Source of the DNA: Vibrio sp. qd031
GTDB taxonomy: Bacteria; Pseudomonadota; Gammaproteobacteria; Enterobacterales; Vibrionaceae
Assembly (NCBI RefSeq): GCF_002100145.1
Contig: NZ_JXQD01000036.1
Span: forward strand, 192,928 to 256,927
Reading direction: 5' to 3'
Length of the DNA: 64,000 bases
Every line of letters begins with the position of its first letter. The first letter of the stretch is position 1. The position numbers and the translations under genes are program-made. The notes below the pieces were generated by a model. It was not told where the DNA came from, ran no database searches, and worked only from the letters and a program-made list of their open reading frames with translations. Positions 62,050-64,000 of the stretch are shown here, one piece after another.

Positions 62050-64000
62050 ATGAGAGTATTAAAGTTTGGGGGCTCGTCGTTAGCCGATGTAGACCGATTC
62101 TTAAGGGCTGCTAACATAATTGCGAATAACGCACAGCAAGAAGACATTGCGGTTGTATTGTCTGCTCCAGGGAAAACCACTAATAAATTAGTTGCTGTTG
62201 TCGAAACGGCATTAAATGGGCTCAATCCAACACCTCAAATAGACGAACTACGCCAAAGTTTCTCGCAACTGCTGGAACACGTTCGCGCTGAACTCCCAAC
62301 CCTATCTTCTGCCGCTTATCTTGAACAGGTGGAAGAGTCACTGAGTCACCTCACTCAATTTGTTGAAGGTATTCGTTTATTGGGTATGTGTCCAAACAAC
62401 GTTTACGCGCGCATAATTAGTAAAGGTGAGCGAATTTCAATTCAGTTAATGAAAGCGGTGCTGGAAGCAAAAGGCCAGCCAGCAAGTTTAATCGATCCAG
62501 TAAAATATCTGATTGCATCGGGCGATCATCTTGAAGCGTCTGTGGATGTTGAGAAGTCGACCATCAACTTTGCCACTCAACCACTAGAAGGTGGTGTTGT
62601 ACACATCATGCCTGGATTTACAGCCGGTAATGAACAAGGTGAACTGGTTACTCTAGGCCGCAACGGTTCGGATTACTCAGCGGCAGTATTGGCGGCGTGT
62701 CTTCGTGCTGAGTGTTGTGAGATTTGGACCGATGTCGACGGGGTGTATAACTGTGACCCAAGACTGGTTGAAGATGCTCGTCTACTCAAATGTTTGAGCT
62801 ATCAAGAAGCGATGGAGCTTTCTTACTTCGGCGCTTCTGTACTGCACCCTAAAACCATTGCACCAATCGCTCAATTCCACATTCCTTGCCTAATAAAGAA
62901 CAGCTTTAATCCTCAAGGTGCGGGTACTCTGATTGGACAAGACACTGGCGAAGATAACTTACCAATTAAAGGGATCACAACATTAAGTGATCTAACCATG
63001 GTCAATGTCTCCGGGCCTGGTATGAAAGGCATGGTGGGCATGGCGAGTCGCGTGTTCGGTGCGATGTCAGCAGCGGGCGTTTCGATTGTGTTGATCACAC
63101 AATCTTCGTCAGAGTATTCCATTAGCTTCTGTATAGAAGAAGCTGACAAAGTAAAAGCAAAACGCGCCTTAGAAGACTCTTTTGAGCTTGAGCTAAAAGA
63201 CGCGCTTTTAGAGCCGGTAGAATTTATCAGCAATGTGGCCATCGTGACATTGGTCGGCGACGGCATGCGCACATCGAAAGGTGTGGCATCGCAATTCTTC
63301 GCTTCTTTAGCTGAGGTGAACGTCAACGTAGTCGCTATTGCTCAAGGTTCATCAGAGCGAGCTATCTCTGCGGTGATCCCAGAAGACAAAATTTCAGAGG
63401 CGATTAAAGCCTGTCATGAAAACTTGTTTAACTCTAAGCACTTTTTGGATGTGTTTGTCGTAGGCGTTGGTGGCGTTGGTGGTGAACTGGTTGATCAGAT
63501 TGAACGTCAGCAAGCGATACTAAAAGACAAAGGCATAGTGATCCGCGTATGTGGTTTAGCCAACTCTAAAGGGTTATTAGCGGATCCTGCAGGACTGCCA
63601 CTCGAGCAGTGGCGCGATCGCATGTCCAACGTGAGCGAAAAGTTCTCGGTTGCTCAATTGAGCTCAATCGTGCAACGTAATCACATTATCAACCCGGTGC
63701 TGGTGGACTGTACCTCAAGCGAAGATATTGCGGCTCAGTATGCCGATTTCCTCGCTGCGGGTTTCCACGTAGTGACGCCGAATAAAAAGGCGAATACGGC
63801 TAGCATGGCGTATTACCATCAACTGCGCGATGTGGCCCGTTCATCTCGACGCAAATTGCTTTACGAGACAACAGTAGGCGCTGGTTTACCGGTTATTGAG
63901 AACCTACAGAACTTAATCTCTGCCGGTGATGAGCTTGAACGCTTTAATGGGATTCTCTCTGGGTCGCTCTCTTTTATCTTTGGCAAGCTAGACGAAGGGA
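62050..64000 (+). CDS. thrA: Bifunctional aspartokinase I / homoserine dehydrogenase I ThrA (runs off right edge)
   Basis: ThrA phosphorylates aspartate and reduces aspartate semialdehyde, the first and third steps of threonine synthesis. About 650 of some 820 residues lie in the window. The start MRVLKFGGSSLADVDRF is the aspartokinase substrate loop; TLGRNGSDYSAAVLAACL and EIWTDVDGVYNCDPR are kinase motifs. ACT-type regulatory domains follow (LTMVNVSGPGMKGMVGMASR). The homoserine dehydrogenase half starts near VFVVGVGGVGGELVDQI and shows VTPNKKANT and ETTVGAGLPVIENL. GGGAG is six bases before the ATG. It is controlled by the attenuator upstream. Confidence 0.97.
   Translation, partial: MRVLKFGGSSLADVDRFLRAANIIANNAQQEDIAVVLSAPGKTTNKLVAVVETALNGLNPTPQIDELRQSFSQLLEHVRAELPTLSSAAYLEQVEESLSHLTQFVEGIRLLGMCPNNVYARIISKGERISIQLMKAVLEAKGQPASLIDPVKYLIASGDHLEASVDVEKSTINFATQPLEGGVVHIMPGFTAGNEQGELVTLGRNGSDYSAAVLAACLRAECCEIWTDVDGVYNCDPRLVEDARLLKCLSYQEAMELSYFGASVLHPKTIAPIAQFHIPCLIKNSFNPQGAGTLIGQDTGEDNLPIKGITTLSDLTMVNVSGPGMKGMVGMASRVFGAMSAAGVSIVLITQSSSEYSISFCIEEADKVKAKRALEDSFELELKDALLEPVEFISNVAIVTLVGDGMRTSKGVASQFFASLAEVNVNVVAIAQGSSERAISAVIPEDKISEAIKACHENLFNSKHFLDVFVVGVGGVGGELVDQIERQQAILKDKGIVIRVCGLANSKGLLADPAGLPLEQWRDRMSNVSEKFSVAQLSSIVQRNHIINPVLVDCTSSEDIAAQYADFLAAGFHVVTPNKKANTASMAYYHQLRDVARSSRRKLLYETTVGAGLPVIENLQNLISAGDELERFNGILSGSLSFIFGKLDEG

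Overview
The window is one continuous stretch of a Gammaproteobacterium, almost certainly a Vibrio or close relative. The reasons are the gene order and protein sequences: a division/cell-wall cluster without ddl between murC and ftsQ, then lpxC-secA-mutT, dapB-carAB, nirBDC-cobA, two different gltBD pairs, and yhcC-arcB with arcA nearby. ArcB, ArcA, CarA, LpxC and GltD keep the residue numbering of their E. coli counterparts closely enough to fix several start codons. No rRNA, tRNA, CRISPR array, prophage or intact insertion sequence was seen.

Region by region: (1) 1-17 kb is the dcw cluster, rsmH-ftsL-ftsI-murE-murF-mraY-murD-ftsW-murG-murC-ftsQ-ftsA-ftsZ, then lpxC. Genes are packed with 1-8 base overlaps or gaps, so they are probably translationally coupled; peptidoglycan precursor synthesis and the divisome are made together. 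(2) 17-26 kb holds secA, mutT, dapB and carAB, each block closed by a clear hairpin terminator. (3) 26.7-32 kb is a nitrite assimilation/respiration block, nirB-nirD-nirC-cobA, with an FNR/NarL-type promoter laid out like that of E. coli nirB; cobA makes the siroheme precursor needed by NirB. A NUDIX hydrolase follows. (4) 32-40.4 kb is the accessory part: a decayed reading frame, two very small genes, a DUF-type membrane protein, a flavodoxin, a tandem pair of related unknown membrane proteins, a TRIC-type channel, mtnN with a CbiB-like gene, a DUF1499 lipoprotein and an ACR3 arsenite exporter. (5) 40.4-55 kb holds two distinct glutamate synthases (enterobacterial type, and a second type) separated by an unknown lipoprotein gene; the end of the first gltD has been tandemly multiplied together with a hairpin element. 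(6) 55-64 kb has yhcC, arcB, a lipoprotein, arcA (with a perfect FNR box in its upstream region), an RraA-like protein, a small outer-membrane-like protein, and the threonine operon start: leader peptide, attenuator and thrA, which runs off the right edge.

The best candidates for something undescribed are the tandem membrane-protein pair at 34.4-36.2 kb, the triplicated element grown from the 3' end of gltD at 40.5-41.0 kb, and the small genes at 32.6 and 34.1 kb. Most of the window is ordinary, well-conserved housekeeping DNA. Functional names rest on recognising protein families by eye; no database search was run.
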